Positions 17,190-25,459 of a stretch of DNA of 64,000 nt are shown piece after piece. Made by a program: the position numbers and the translations under genes. The notes under the pieces were generated by a model that saw nothing but the letters and a program-made list of their open reading frames with translations, had not been told where the DNA came from and did not search any database. Position 1 is the first letter of the stretch. Every line of letters begins with the position of its first letter. This stretch comes from Tabrizicola soli (lineage in GTDB: Bacteria; Pseudomonadota; Alphaproteobacteria; Rhodobacterales; Rhodobacteraceae): the NCBI RefSeq assembly GCF_015999335.1, contig NZ_JAEACP010000005.1, forward strand, positions 124,001 to 188,000. Direction: 5' to 3'.

Positions 17190-19019
17190 ATGGAAGAGCA
17201 GAACAACAAGAACCTGATCCTGGCGATGGCGCTCTCCGCCGCCGTGATGGTCATCTGGTTCGTCTTCTTCCCGCCGCCCGAGCCGGCCGTGACCCCGCCC
17301 GCGACCGAGGTCGCCGAGGGCACCGCCACCGTCCCGGCCGCCGATGCCACGACGGCCACGACCCCCGGCGCCACCCCGGCCATCGAGCCCGTCCCCCAGG
17401 CACCGCGCCTCGCCATCGACACGCCGAAGCTCGGCGGCTCGATCTCGCTCTTGGGCGGCCGGATCGACGATCTGTCGCTGAAGGCCTATCACGAGACGCT
17501 GGACCCCGGTTCGGACACCGTCCGGCTCCTCTCGCCGGTGGGCGAGAACCTGCCCTATTACTCGGTCTTCGGCTGGCTGCCCGGCAGCGGGCTGGAGGGC
17601 GCCGACGTTCCCGGCGCGATGACCGAATGGACCACGACCGGCGGCACCGCGCTGGCCCCGGGCCAGCCGGTCACGCTGAGCTGGACCAGCCCGAACGGCC
17701 TGGCCTTCACCCGCGAGATCGCGGTGGACGAGGACTACATGTTCACCGTCACCGATCATGTGAAGAACGGTTCGGCCGATCCGGTCAGCCTGCAGCCCTA
17801 CGGCATCATCGCCCGGCACGGCCTGCCGCAGCTGCAGAAGATCTTCGTCGTCCACGAGGGCGCCGTGCAGCGCGCCGATGGCGAGCTGACCGAGACCGAC
17901 TATGCCGACCTGACCGAGTTCGCGGTCGATCCGAACGAGGGCCAGCCCGCCCAGGTGACCGAGGCCGCGACCGATGGCTGGATCGGCTTCACCGACCACT
18001 ACTGGATGACCACCCTGGTCCCCGAGCAGGGCAAGCCCTACAAGCAGGTGCTGAAATACGTCCCCTCGGGCGGCATCTACCAGGCCGAGGTCCGTCCGCC
18101 CGCCGTCAACCTTGCCGCCGGGGCCGAGGCCAGCTCGACCATCCGCCTGTTCGCCGGGGCCAAGGAATGGGCCACCATCCGCGCCTACGAGACCGAAGGC
18201 GGCATCCCGGGCTTCATCGACTCGATCGACTGGGGCTGGTTCTACTTCCTCACGAAGCCGATCTTCGCCGTCCTGCACTGGCTGCACGGCCTGATCGGCA
18301 ACATGGGCCTGGCCATCATCGGGCTGACCTTCTTCCTCAAGTTCCTGGTCCTGCCGCTGGCCTACAAATCCTATGTCTCGATGGCGCGGATGAAGGAGCT
18401 GCAGCCCGAGATGGAGGCGCTGAAGGAACGCGCGGGCGAGGACCGGCAGAAGCTCCAGCGCGAGATGATGCAGCTCTACAAGGAAAAGAAGGTGAACCCC
18501 GCCGCGGGCTGCCTGCCGATCCTGATCCAGATCCCGATCTTCTTCAGCCTCTACAAGGTGATCTTCGTCACCATCGAGTTGCGCCATGCGCCGTTCTTCG
18601 GCTGGCTCAGGGACCTGTCCGCGCCCGATCCCTCCTCGCTTTACAACCTCTTCGGCCTCTTGCCCTGGGATGCGCCCGCCTCCGGCACGATCCTGCACCT
18701 GATCTTCATCGGCGCGCTGCCGATCCTGCTCGGCATCACCATGTGGCTGCAGCAGAAGCTGAACCCGGCCCCCGCCGATCCGGTGCAGCAGCAGATCTTC
18801 GCCTGGATGCCCTGGGTGTTCATGTTCATGCTCGGGGGCTTCGCCTCGGGCCTGGTGATCTACTGGATCACCAACAACACGATCACCTTCGTGCAGCAGT
18901 ACCTGATCATGTGGAGCCACGGCAAACGCCCCGACATCTTCGGCAACATCCGCTCGGCCCGCGCCGCCAGGGCCGAGGCCAAGGCCGCGCCGCCGCAGCC
19001 GAAGAAGGGCAAGAAGTGA
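17190..19019 (+). CDS. yidC: Membrane protein insertase YidC
   Basis: Inserts proteins into the inner membrane, alone or with SecYEG. The 609-residue protein has an N-terminal span (about residues 8-25), a linker rich in Ala/Thr/Pro, a large periplasmic domain, and the conserved insertase core from about residue 345: MGLAIIGLTFFLKFLVLPL, YKSYVSMARMKELQPEME, NPAAGCLPILIQIPIFFSLY and YWITNNTITFVQQ. The start is taken at 17190 (MEEQNNKNLIL), the usual N-terminus; an in-frame ATG at 17169 would add seven residues. Its stop overlaps the following GTG. The basic tail (PKKGKK) fits ribosome contact. Confidence 0.93.
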   Translation: MEEQNNKNLILAMALSAAVMVIWFVFFPPPEPAVTPPATEVAEGTATVPAADATTATTPGATPAIEPVPQAPRLAIDTPKLGGSISLLGGRIDDLSLKAYHETLDPGSDTVRLLSPVGENLPYYSVFGWLPGSGLEGADVPGAMTEWTTTGGTALAPGQPVTLSWTSPNGLAFTREIAVDEDYMFTVTDHVKNGSADPVSLQPYGIIARHGLPQLQKIFVVHEGAVQRADGELTETDYADLTEFAVDPNEGQPAQVTEAATDGWIGFTDHYWMTTLVPEQGKPYKQVLKYVPSGGIYQAEVRPPAVNLAAGAEASSTIRLFAGAKEWATIRAYETEGGIPGFIDSIDWGWFYFLTKPIFAVLHWLHGLIGNMGLAIIGLTFFLKFLVLPLAYKSYVSMARMKELQPEMEALKERAGEDRQKLQREMMQLYKEKKVNPAAGCLPILIQIPIFFSLYKVIFVTIELRHAPFFGWLRDLSAPDPSSLYNLFGLLPWDAPASGTILHLIFIGALPILLGITMWLQQKLNPAPADPVQQQIFAWMPWVFMFMLGGFASGLVIYWITNNTITFVQQYLIMWSHGKRPDIFGNIRSARAARAEAKAAPPQPKKGKK

Positions 19020-19768
19020 GGGCGCGGGTCGCGCATCTGGTTCGCCATCCGATCAAGTCCGCCGGGCACGAGCCCGTGGAGACGGCCGCGCTGAGCCCCG
19101 GCGCGGCCTTTCCCTTCGACCGGGTCTGGGCCGTGGCCCATGCCGCCGCCCGCCTGGCCGAGCCTCCGGAATGGGCGCCCAAGCTGCAGTTCCTGCGCGG
19201 CTGGGGCTCGGCCGGGCTGATGGCCGTCGCCTGCACCTCGGACGCGGCGGCGGGCCGGGTCACGCTCAGCCATCCGCAGCTGCAAGGCGCAAGCTTTCGC
19301 CCGGACGATCCCGGGGATGCCGCGCGGCTGATCGACTGGCTGCGCCCGCTCTGGCCCGATACCCGGCCCGAGCCGGCGCGGGTGGTCCGCGTCCCCGGCC
19401 AGGCCATGACCGACCAGGAGCAGCCGCTGGTCTCGATCAACAGCCTGTCCTCTCTGGCCGAGCTTTCCGACGAGATGGGGCAGGAGCTGTCGATCCACCG
19501 CTTCCGCGGCAATATCTGGATCGAAGGCCTGCCGCCCCGCGCCGAGCTGGAACTGATCGGGCAGGAGATCGGCATCGGCAATGCCCGGCTGCGGATCGAA
19601 AAGCCGATCGGGCGCTGCCGCGCGACGGGGGCGAACCCGGGCACCGGGCGGCAGGACGCCGATGTGATGGCCGCGCTGTCGGGCCGGTTCGGCCATACCG
19701 ACTTTGGCGTCTTCGCCCGGGTGATCCAGGCGGGGGCCGTGGCCCTGGGAGACGAGGTGCATCTGTGA
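19016..19768 (+). CDS. MOSC-domain protein
   Basis: Predicted molybdenum- or sulfur-handling protein, 250 residues. It starts at GTG 19016, overlapping the yidC stop as GTGA. The N-terminal MOSC beta-barrel motif is HLVRHPIKSAG; later come SINSLSSLAEL and RFRGNIWIEG, and IEKPIGRCRATGANP contains the conserved cysteine of the MOSC C-terminal region. MOSC proteins between yidC and engB are usual in Rhodobacterales. The substrate is not known. It ends in a GTGA overlap with engB. Confidence 0.85.
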   Translation: MRARVAHLVRHPIKSAGHEPVETAALSPGAAFPFDRVWAVAHAAARLAEPPEWAPKLQFLRGWGSAGLMAVACTSDAAAGRVTLSHPQLQGASFRPDDPGDAARLIDWLRPLWPDTRPEPARVVRVPGQAMTDQEQPLVSINSLSSLAELSDEMGQELSIHRFRGNIWIEGLPPRAELELIGQEIGIGNARLRIEKPIGRCRATGANPGTGRQDADVMAALSGRFGHTDFGVFARVIQAGAVALGDEVHL

Positions 19769-20418
19769 CCAGCCTGACCTTCACCCTTGCGCCCGAGGCC
19801 GAGGAAGAACCGCGCGAGGCGGGGCGCCTTCTGTTCGCCGGGCCGGTGACCTTCGTCAAGGGCGTCGTCGCCATGGCGGGCCTGCCTCCGGCCGACCGGG
19901 TGGAGGTTTGCTTCGCGGGACGCTCGAACGTCGGCAAGTCCAGCCTGATCAACGCCCTCACCGGCCGCAAGACCCTGGCCCGGGCCTCGAACACGCCGGG
20001 CCGGACGCAGGAGATCAACTATTTCGCCCTGGGCGAATCGCGCTATCTGGTCGACCTGCCCGGCTATGGCTATGCCGAGGCGCCGGTGGCCGTCGTCGCC
20101 AAGTGGCAGGCGCTGCTGAAACAGTATCTCGCCGGTCGCCAGACCCTGCGCCGGGCCTTCGTGCTGGTCGATTCCCGGCACGGGATCAAGGCGGTCGACG
20201 CGGAGATCCTGAAGCTGCTCGACCGTTCGGCGGTGACCTTCCAGGCGGTGCTGACCAAGGTGGACAAGATCAACCGCGCCGAGCGCGAGGCGGTGATCGA
20301 ACAGGTCAAGGGCGCGCTGGCGAAGCATCCGGCGGCCTATCCCGAGATCGTGGTGACCAGTTCGGAAAAGGGCGAGGGGATCGAGACCCTCCGCGCCATC
20401 ATCGCCACCCTGGAGTGA
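19765..20418 (+). CDS. engB: Ribosome biogenesis GTP-binding protein EngB (YsxC/YihA)
   Basis: Essential GTPase of large-subunit assembly. The 217-residue protein has G1 GRSNVGKS, the G2 region SNTPGRTQ, G3 DLPGYG, G4 TKVDK and G5 SSEKG. It starts at a GTG overlapping the MOSC stop codon. It is the last gene of the yidC unit and faces yidD across a 73-bp gap filled by a twin palindrome. Confidence 0.93.
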   Translation: MTSLTFTLAPEAEEEPREAGRLLFAGPVTFVKGVVAMAGLPPADRVEVCFAGRSNVGKSSLINALTGRKTLARASNTPGRTQEINYFALGESRYLVDLPGYGYAEAPVAVVAKWQALLKQYLAGRQTLRRAFVLVDSRHGIKAVDAEILKLLDRSAVTFQAVLTKVDKINRAEREAVIEQVKGALAKHPAAYPEIVVTSSEKGEGIETLRAIIATLE

Positions 20419-20437
20419 CGCCGGATCGACGCGGCAC

Positions 20438-20480
20438 CGAATTCCGAACGGAATTCGTGCCGATTTCCGTTCGGAAATCG
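20438..20480. repeat. Twin palindrome (site 1), between convergent engB and yidD
   Basis: First hairpin: CGAATTCC (20438-20445), loop GAAC, GGAATTCG (20450-20457). Second: CGATTTCC (20461-20468), loop GTTC, GGAAATCG (20473-20480). The centres are 23 bp apart. The second hairpin recurs base for base at 36945-36964. As it lies between two convergent gene ends it may act as a bidirectional terminator, but there is no T-run. Confidence 0.8.
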
Positions 20481-20491
20481 TGGCCCCGGCC

Positions 20492-20740
20492 CTAGCGCCC
20501 CGCGTCGTGTCCGGGGTCTGCGCCCGGCACCGGATCATAGCCATGCCCGCCCCAGGGATGGCAGCGGCAGAGGCGATGCGCGGTCAGGTAGCCGCCCTTC
20601 AGCGCGCCGTGCCGCTCCAGCGCCTCGAGCGCATAGGCCGAGCAGGTCGGCTGGAAGCGGCAGCCATGCCCGACCCAGGGCGACAGGAGCAGGCGGTAGG
20701 CCCGCACCGGCAGGGCAAGGACATGGGCCAGGGGCGTCAT
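20492..20740 (-). CDS. yidD: Membrane protein insertion efficiency factor YidD
   Basis: Small protein thought to assist YidC-dependent membrane insertion. The 82-residue product has the family core RLLLSPWVGHGCRFQPTCS, then YALEALERHGALKGGYLTAHRLCRCHPWGGHGYDPVP. The ATG at 20740 overlaps the rnpA stop by 4 bp. In most bacteria yidC follows on the same strand; here yidC is on the other strand, converging from the far side of engB. Confidence 0.93.
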   Translation of the reverse strand: MTPLAHVLALPVRAYRLLLSPWVGHGCRFQPTCSAYALEALERHGALKGGYLTAHRLCRCHPWGGHGYDPVPGADPGHDAGR

Positions 20741-21168
20741 CTGCGGTGGACCGAGCGCAGGGCCCGCTCCATGTCGGCGCACAGGTCGGCATAGGGGCGG
20801 GTCACGGTCGCCTCGGGCCGGGCGACCAGCACATAGTCCCAGCCGGGCCGGGCCGCCGGGCCAAGCAACTCGCGCGCCAGGGCCCGAAGCCGCCGTTTCG
20901 CGCGGTTGCGGGCCACCGCATTGCCGATCTTCTTCGAGGCGGTGAAACCCACGCGCACCGCCGCGTCGCCATCGGCGCGGTCGCGGGCCTGCAAGAGGAA
21001 GCCATCCGTCCCCTGCCGCCGGGCGCTGGCGGCCTTCAGGAAGTCGGCGCGCTTGCGCAACACGCAAAGCGAAACCGCCGGCGAGCCTTCGGGTGCGGCG
21101 CGGTCGCGCGTCCCCTGGCTCTCCGGCGGTGTCATCATGCCACCGATCGCCCCCGCAGGGGCAGGCAT
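20737..21168 (-). CDS. rnpA: Ribonuclease P protein component
   Basis: Protein subunit of RNase P, which trims 5' leaders from tRNA precursors. The 143-residue reading contains LRKRADFLKAASARR and the RNR signature VGFTASKKIGNAVARNRAKRRLR. The first ATG overlaps the rpmH stop (TGATG); a later pair of ATG codons (MMTPPES, about residue 11) would give 132-133 residues, closer to usual, so the exact start is open. It is coupled to yidD through an ATGA overlap. Confidence 0.92.
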   Translation of the reverse strand: MPAPAGAIGGMMTPPESQGTRDRAAPEGSPAVSLCVLRKRADFLKAASARRQGTDGFLLQARDRADGDAAVRVGFTASKKIGNAVARNRAKRRLRALARELLGPAARPGWDYVLVARPEATVTRPYADLCADMERALRSVHRR

Positions 21169-21302
21169 CAGGCGGTCAGCTTGTGGCGGCCCTTGGCGCG
21201 GCGGGCAGCCAGCACAAGACGGCCGTTCTTCGTCGCCATGCGCGCACGGAAGCCGTGGCGGCGCTTGCGGACCAGGTTCGACGGTTGAAAGGTGCGCTTC
21301 AT
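21168..21302 (-). CDS. rpmH: 50S ribosomal protein L34
   Basis: Ribosomal protein of 44 residues, [17 protein letters not shown] at the start and [10 protein letters not shown] at the end, matching L34 along its whole length. First gene of rpmH-rnpA-yidD. A CGGAGAG ribosome binding site precedes the ATG, and a convincing sigma-70 promoter lies 65-93 bp upstream. Confidence 0.97.
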   Translation of the reverse strand: MKRTFQPSNLVRKRRHGFRARMATKNGRLVLAARRAKGRHKLTA

Positions 21303-21366
21303 CGCGGCTCTCCGTAATTGACCCGAACCCTGACGGGATTCGAGGGCCCTTGAACTTGAAGCCCGT

Positions 21367-21395
21367 CCTTTACGGGCGACCGGCCCGCAAGTCAA
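21367..21395 (-). promoter_or_regulatory. rpmH promoter
   Basis: Read on the minus strand: TTGACT (complement of 21390-21395), a 17-bp spacer, then TAAAGG (complement of 21367-21372). Position, spacing and match to the housekeeping consensus are good for a strongly expressed ribosomal gene. The rest of the gap 21303-21546 shows no gene. Confidence 0.65.
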
Positions 21396-21546
21396 CGCAT
21401 CCGGCGCGGATTTCCTGCAACATTCCGCACCGGCCGGCACCGAAATGTTTCAACCGCGTCCCGCCTTCCGCCGGCCGGATCAATGCGGCGTGAGGGCAGG
21501 CCATGCCCCTGTCCAAGGCTCCCCGTTTCGGCCATCTTCGCCCCCC

Positions 21547-22290
21547 ATGCAAGGCCCGCCGCAGATCACCTCCCGGATTCCTGGCCAGCGCCGCATCTGG
21601 CTGCGGCGCGTGCCGATCCTTGCGCTCCTGGCTGCGGCGCTGCTGGGGGCGCTGTTCTTCCGCGACGCGCTGGGGGTCGAGGCGCTTGCCCGGCACCGCG
21701 AGGCGCTGCTCGCCTTCCGCGATGCGCATTACCTGGCCAGCGTCGCCGCCTTCCTGGCCGCCTATGTCGCGATCGTGGCGCTGAGCCTGCCCGGCGGGAC
21801 CGTGGCCACGCTGGCGGGCGGATTCCTCTTCGGCCTCTTTCCCGGCGTCCTTCTCAACGTCACCGCCGCCACTTCGGGCGCGGTCCTGCTTTTCCTTGCC
21901 GCCCGTTCGGGCCTTGGCGGCAGCTTCGCAAGCCGCCTGAACCGCGGCGGCGGCCGGGCCGCCGGGCTGATCGCGGCGATCCGGGAGAACGAATGGTCGG
22001 TGCTCCTGATGATGCGGCTGGTGCCGGCCGTGCCCTTCTTCCTGGCCAACCTGATCCCCGCCTTCACCGGCACCCGCCTGCCGACCTATGCCGCCACCAC
22101 CTTCCTTGGCATCATCCCGGCGGCCTTCGTCTTCACCTCGGTCGGCGCGGGCCTGGGCGAGGTCTTCGCGCAAGGGGGGCGCCCGGACCTGGCGCTGATC
22201 TTCTCGCCCCCCGTTCTCCTGCCGCTTGTGGGGCTTGCCGCGCTGGCGGCGCTGCCGATGCTGCTTCGGGCGCTGAGGAAAGGGCCCTGA
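21547..22290 (+). CDS. TVP38/TMEM64 family membrane protein
   Basis: Polytopic inner-membrane protein of the DedA-like SNARE-associated (VTT) superfamily, 247 residues. Hydrophobic spans begin at about residue 20. The family core is LSLPGGTVATLAGGFLFGLF, then a reentrant loop region and a later LVPAVPFFLANLIPAFTG segment. The start at ATG 21547 is chosen because an upstream ATG at 21445 would add 34 residues of low-quality sequence; neither has a good ribosome binding site. It is 1 bp from the following flavoprotein, a pairing seen as neighbours or fusions elsewhere. It may transport lipids or a small solute. Confidence 0.82.
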   Translation: MQGPPQITSRIPGQRRIWLRRVPILALLAAALLGALFFRDALGVEALARHREALLAFRDAHYLASVAAFLAAYVAIVALSLPGGTVATLAGGFLFGLFPGVLLNVTAATSGAVLLFLAARSGLGGSFASRLNRGGGRAAGLIAAIRENEWSVLLMMRLVPAVPFFLANLIPAFTGTRLPTYAATTFLGIIPAAFVFTSVGAGLGEVFAQGGRPDLALIFSPPVLLPLVGLAALAALPMLLRALRKGP

Positions 22291-22291
22291 C

Positions 22292-23701
22292 ATGCTGACG
22301 ACCGACATCTGCGTGATCGGCGCCGGAGCGGGCGGGCTGTCGGTGGCGGCCGGGGCGGCGCAGATGGGGGCCCGTGTCGTCCTGGTCGAGGGCGGCGAGA
22401 TGGGCGGCGACTGCCTGAACGCGGGTTGCGTGCCGTCGAAGGCGCTGATCGCCGCCGCCCGCGCGGCCGAGGCGCAGCGGCGCGGCTTTCCCGGCATCGC
22501 GCCGCAGGATCCCCGGATCGATTTTGCCGCCGTCAGGGACCATGTCGCTGCCGTGATCGCCGGGATCGCTCCCATGGACAGCCAGGCGCGGTTCGAGGGG
22601 CTTGGCTGCACCGTGATCCGCGCCATGGCCCGCTTCACCTCGCCGCGCGAGGTCGCGGCCGGCGGGTATCGGATCCGCGCCCGCCGCTTCGTCCTCGCCA
22701 CCGGCTCGCGCCCGGTGGTGCCGGAAATCGCGGGCATCGAGGCCACGCCATACCTGACCAACGAGACCATCTTCGCCCTGCGCGACCGGCCCCGGCATCT
22801 GGTGATCCTTGGCGGCGGGCCGGTCGGGATCGAGCTGGCCCAGGCCCACCGCCGCCTTGGCAGCGAGGTCACGGTGATCGAGGCCGCGACGGCCCTTGGC
22901 CGCGAGGATCCCGAGGCCGCCGCGCTGGTGCTGGACCAGCTGCGGGCCGAGGGCGTGCGGCTGATCGAGGGGCAGGCGGTCGTCCGCCTGGCGGGCGGGG
23001 CAGAGGGGATCGAGGCCACCCTTGCCGACGGGACCGGGGTGGGGGGCAGCCACCTCCTTCTCGCCACCGGCCGCAGGGCCGCGCTGGAGGGGCTTGGACT
23101 GACGGAGGCCGGGATCGCCCATACGGCGCAAGGCGTCACCGTCACCCCCGGCCTGCGGACCACCAACCGCCGGGTCTATGCGGTGGGCGACGTGACGGGC
23201 GGGCCGCAGTTCACCCATCTCGCGGGATGGCAGGCCGGGATCGTGATCCGCCGGATCGTCCTGGGCCTGCCCTCCCGCGCCGGCCCCCGCGCCATTCCGC
23301 GCGTGACCTATACCGCGCCCGAACTGGCCCAGGTCGGCCTGACCGAGGCCGAGGCCCGCGCTGTGCATGGCGAGCGGCTGACCGTCACCCGCGCCGGGCT
23401 TGCGCACAACGACCGCGCAAGGACCGAAGGCCTGGGCACGGGCTTTGCCAAGGTGATGGTGGTCCGGGGCCGCCCGGTCGGGGCCACGATCGTCGGCCCG
23501 CAGGCCGGAGAGCTGATCTCCCTCTGGTCGCTTGCCATCGCCGCCCGGCTGAAACTTTCCGCCGTGGCCAGCACGGTCCTGCCCTATCCGACGCTGGGAG
23601 AGGTTTCCAAACGGGCCGCAGGTGCCTATTTTAGCCCGAGATTGTTCGGGAACCCCCTGCTGCGGCGCATCGTGCGCCTGATCCAGGACCGGGTGCCCTG
23701 A
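22292..23701 (+). CDS. Pyridine nucleotide-disulfide oxidoreductase, MerA-like
   Basis: FAD- and NAD(P)H-dependent oxidoreductase of 469 residues. It has the FAD motif CVIGAGAGGLSVA at the N-terminus, the redox disulfide GGDCLNAGCVPSKAL (about residues 37-51), the NAD(P) fold VILGGGPVGIELAQ and VYAVGDVTG. The C-terminal active-site motif reads YPTLGEVSK rather than the HPT of lipoamide dehydrogenase, so the His base is Tyr, as in some mercuric-reductase-like members. No mer gene is nearby. Function is unknown; its partner is likely the TVP38 protein. Confidence 0.85.
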   Translation: MLTTDICVIGAGAGGLSVAAGAAQMGARVVLVEGGEMGGDCLNAGCVPSKALIAAARAAEAQRRGFPGIAPQDPRIDFAAVRDHVAAVIAGIAPMDSQARFEGLGCTVIRAMARFTSPREVAAGGYRIRARRFVLATGSRPVVPEIAGIEATPYLTNETIFALRDRPRHLVILGGGPVGIELAQAHRRLGSEVTVIEAATALGREDPEAAALVLDQLRAEGVRLIEGQAVVRLAGGAEGIEATLADGTGVGGSHLLLATGRRAALEGLGLTEAGIAHTAQGVTVTPGLRTTNRRVYAVGDVTGGPQFTHLAGWQAGIVIRRIVLGLPSRAGPRAIPRVTYTAPELAQVGLTEAEARAVHGERLTVTRAGLAHNDRARTEGLGTGFAKVMVVRGRPVGATIVGPQAGELISLWSLAIAARLKLSAVASTVLPYPTLGEVSKRAAGAYFSPRLFGNPLLRRIVRLIQDRVP

Positions 23702-23722
23702 CACCGGGCAAGGACGAACCAG

Positions 23723-25135
23723 GTGGCGGAACGGCGCAGAGGCTTCTTCAAGACCCTGTCGGGGCGCTTCCTGATCCTTACGGTCATCTTCGTGATGCTG
23801 GCCGAGGTGCTGATCTTCGTCCCCTCGATCGCCCGCTACCGCGCCGATTTCCTGCTGACCCGGCTGAAACAGGCCCAGATCGCGGCGCTGACCCAGCTTG
23901 CGACCGAGGACATGATCATGCCCGAGCTCGAGGCCGAGCTCCTTGCCAATGCCGAGGTCTACAACGTCGTCCTGCGCCGCAACGAGGTGCGCCAGCTTGT
24001 CCTGTCGTCCCCGGTCCCCGGCGAGATCCACGCGACCTACGACCTGCGGGTGGCCGGCCCGTGGGAGCTGATCCGCGATGCCTTCGCCCTGATGATGGAT
24101 CCGCAGAACCGGATCGTCCGGGTGATCGGCTATCCGGTGCAGGACGCGGGCACGCTGATCGAGGTCACGATGGAGACCCGGCCGCTGCGCCTGGCGATGC
24201 TGGACTACGGGCTGCGCATCCTGTTCCTCTCGGCGCTGATCTCGGTGGTCACCGCCTTCCTTCTGTTCATCGCGGTCCAGCGCCTGCTGGTCCTGCCGAT
24301 CCGCCGCGTCGTCCATCACATGCAGACCTATGCCGAGGCGCCCGAGGATGCCCGCCGGGTGATCGAGCCCAATGCCGATGTCGAGGAACTGCGCCGGGCC
24401 GAGGAGGCGCTGAAATCCATGCAGACCCAGCTGACCGCCGCGCTGCGCCAGAAGGAGCGGCTGGCCCAGCTGGGCGGCGCGGTGGCCAAGATCAGCCACG
24501 ACCTGCGCAACATCCTGACCACGGCGCAGCTGTTCGCCGACCGGCTGGAAGGCAGCGCCGACCCCGCCGTGGCCCGGTCCGCGCCGAAGCTCATCAACTC
24601 GATCAGCCGTGCGGTCAGCCTGTGCGAGGCGACGCTGGCCTTCGGCAAGGCCGAGGAACCGCCGCCGCAGCTGCGCCGCCTGAACCTGGCCCAGCTGGCG
24701 GGCGAGGTGGCCGAAGGCGAGGGGCTGGGGACCGAGACGCAGATCACCTGCCTGATCGACATCCCGCCGGGCCTGACGATCCGCGCCGACGGCGAGCAGC
24801 TCCACCGCGTGCTCTCGAACCTGATGCGCAACGCCCGCCAGGCGATCGAGGCCACCGGCCAGCCCGGCACGATCGAGCTTTCCGCCGGCGAGGACGAGGG
24901 CGAATGGTGGATCCGCGTCGGCGACACCGGGCCCGGCCTGCCGCCCAAGGCGCGCGAGCACCTGTTCTCGGCCTTCCAGGGCGGCGCGCGCAAGGGCGGC
25001 ACCGGCCTTGGCCTTGCCATCGCCGCCGAACTGGTGCGCGGCCATGGCGGCCGGCTGGAGCTTGCGCGCTCCGATGCCGAGGGCACGGAGTTCACCATCC
25101 ACCTGCCGAAGGAAACAACCGAATCTTTTGCATGA
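23723..25135 (+). CDS. Sensor histidine kinase (orphan)
   Basis: Two-component sensor of 470 residues starting at GTG. One membrane span lies near residues 15-35, a sensory region of about 125 residues follows, and a second span lies near 165-187 before a HAMP-like stretch. The dimerisation/phosphorylation box is KISHDLRNIL with H259. The ATP-binding domain has NLMRNARQAIE (N box), VGDTGPGLP (G1) and GGTGLGLAIAAELV (G2). No response regulator is adjacent; only a receiver-like protein lies beyond the tRNA. Confidence 0.88.
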   Translation: MAERRRGFFKTLSGRFLILTVIFVMLAEVLIFVPSIARYRADFLLTRLKQAQIAALTQLATEDMIMPELEAELLANAEVYNVVLRRNEVRQLVLSSPVPGEIHATYDLRVAGPWELIRDAFALMMDPQNRIVRVIGYPVQDAGTLIEVTMETRPLRLAMLDYGLRILFLSALISVVTAFLLFIAVQRLLVLPIRRVVHHMQTYAEAPEDARRVIEPNADVEELRRAEEALKSMQTQLTAALRQKERLAQLGGAVAKISHDLRNILTTAQLFADRLEGSADPAVARSAPKLINSISRAVSLCEATLAFGKAEEPPPQLRRLNLAQLAGEVAEGEGLGTETQITCLIDIPPGLTIRADGEQLHRVLSNLMRNARQAIEATGQPGTIELSAGEDEGEWWIRVGDTGPGLPPKAREHLFSAFQGGARKGGTGLGLAIAAELVRGHGGRLELARSDAEGTEFTIHLPKETTESFA

Positions 25136-25183
25136 TTTGCCCTTGCATTGCCCGCCGCGGGGGGCTACATCGCCCGGCATTGC

Positions 25184-25260
25184 GGACCCGTAGCTCAGCT
25201 GGATAGAGCATCAGACTACGAATCTGAGGGTCGGGCGTTCGAATCGCTCCGGGTCCGCCA
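25184..25260 (+). tRNA. tRNA-Arg (anticodon ACG)
   Basis: Acceptor arm GGACCCG (25184-25190) pairs with CGGGTCC (25250-25256), followed by G and an encoded CCA. The anticodon arm is TCAGA-CTACGAA-TCTGA, giving ACG, and the T arm GGGCG-TTCGAAT-CGCTC pairs with one G-T. D-arm sequence TAGCTCAGCTGGATAGAGCA is standard. Confidence 0.97.
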
Positions 25261-25459
25261 AAATCCCCCAAAAGACCGGCGATCGCACGATGCGCCGCAT
25301 CGGCGCAGTGCTTTGTTTCGCGCTGGACGCCCGTTCGATGGGATGGCCGGTGGCGACGAAAGTATGGCGCCCTGTCCTCTGGGCGGTCCTTCGCAACTTT
25401 TGCCCGTCTCCCCCTTCTCTCCTGCGGGGGGATACTGGGGCAAAGCTGGGGGGCCGGGC

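Noticed and set aside
19171-19764. Upstream extension of EngB
   Set aside because: The added sequence overlaps the MOSC gene in another frame; the GTG at 19765 with GTGA overlap gives the right N-terminus.
25148-25459. Long N-terminal extension of the receiver-like gene
   Set aside because: It would be translated through the tRNA-Arg gene.
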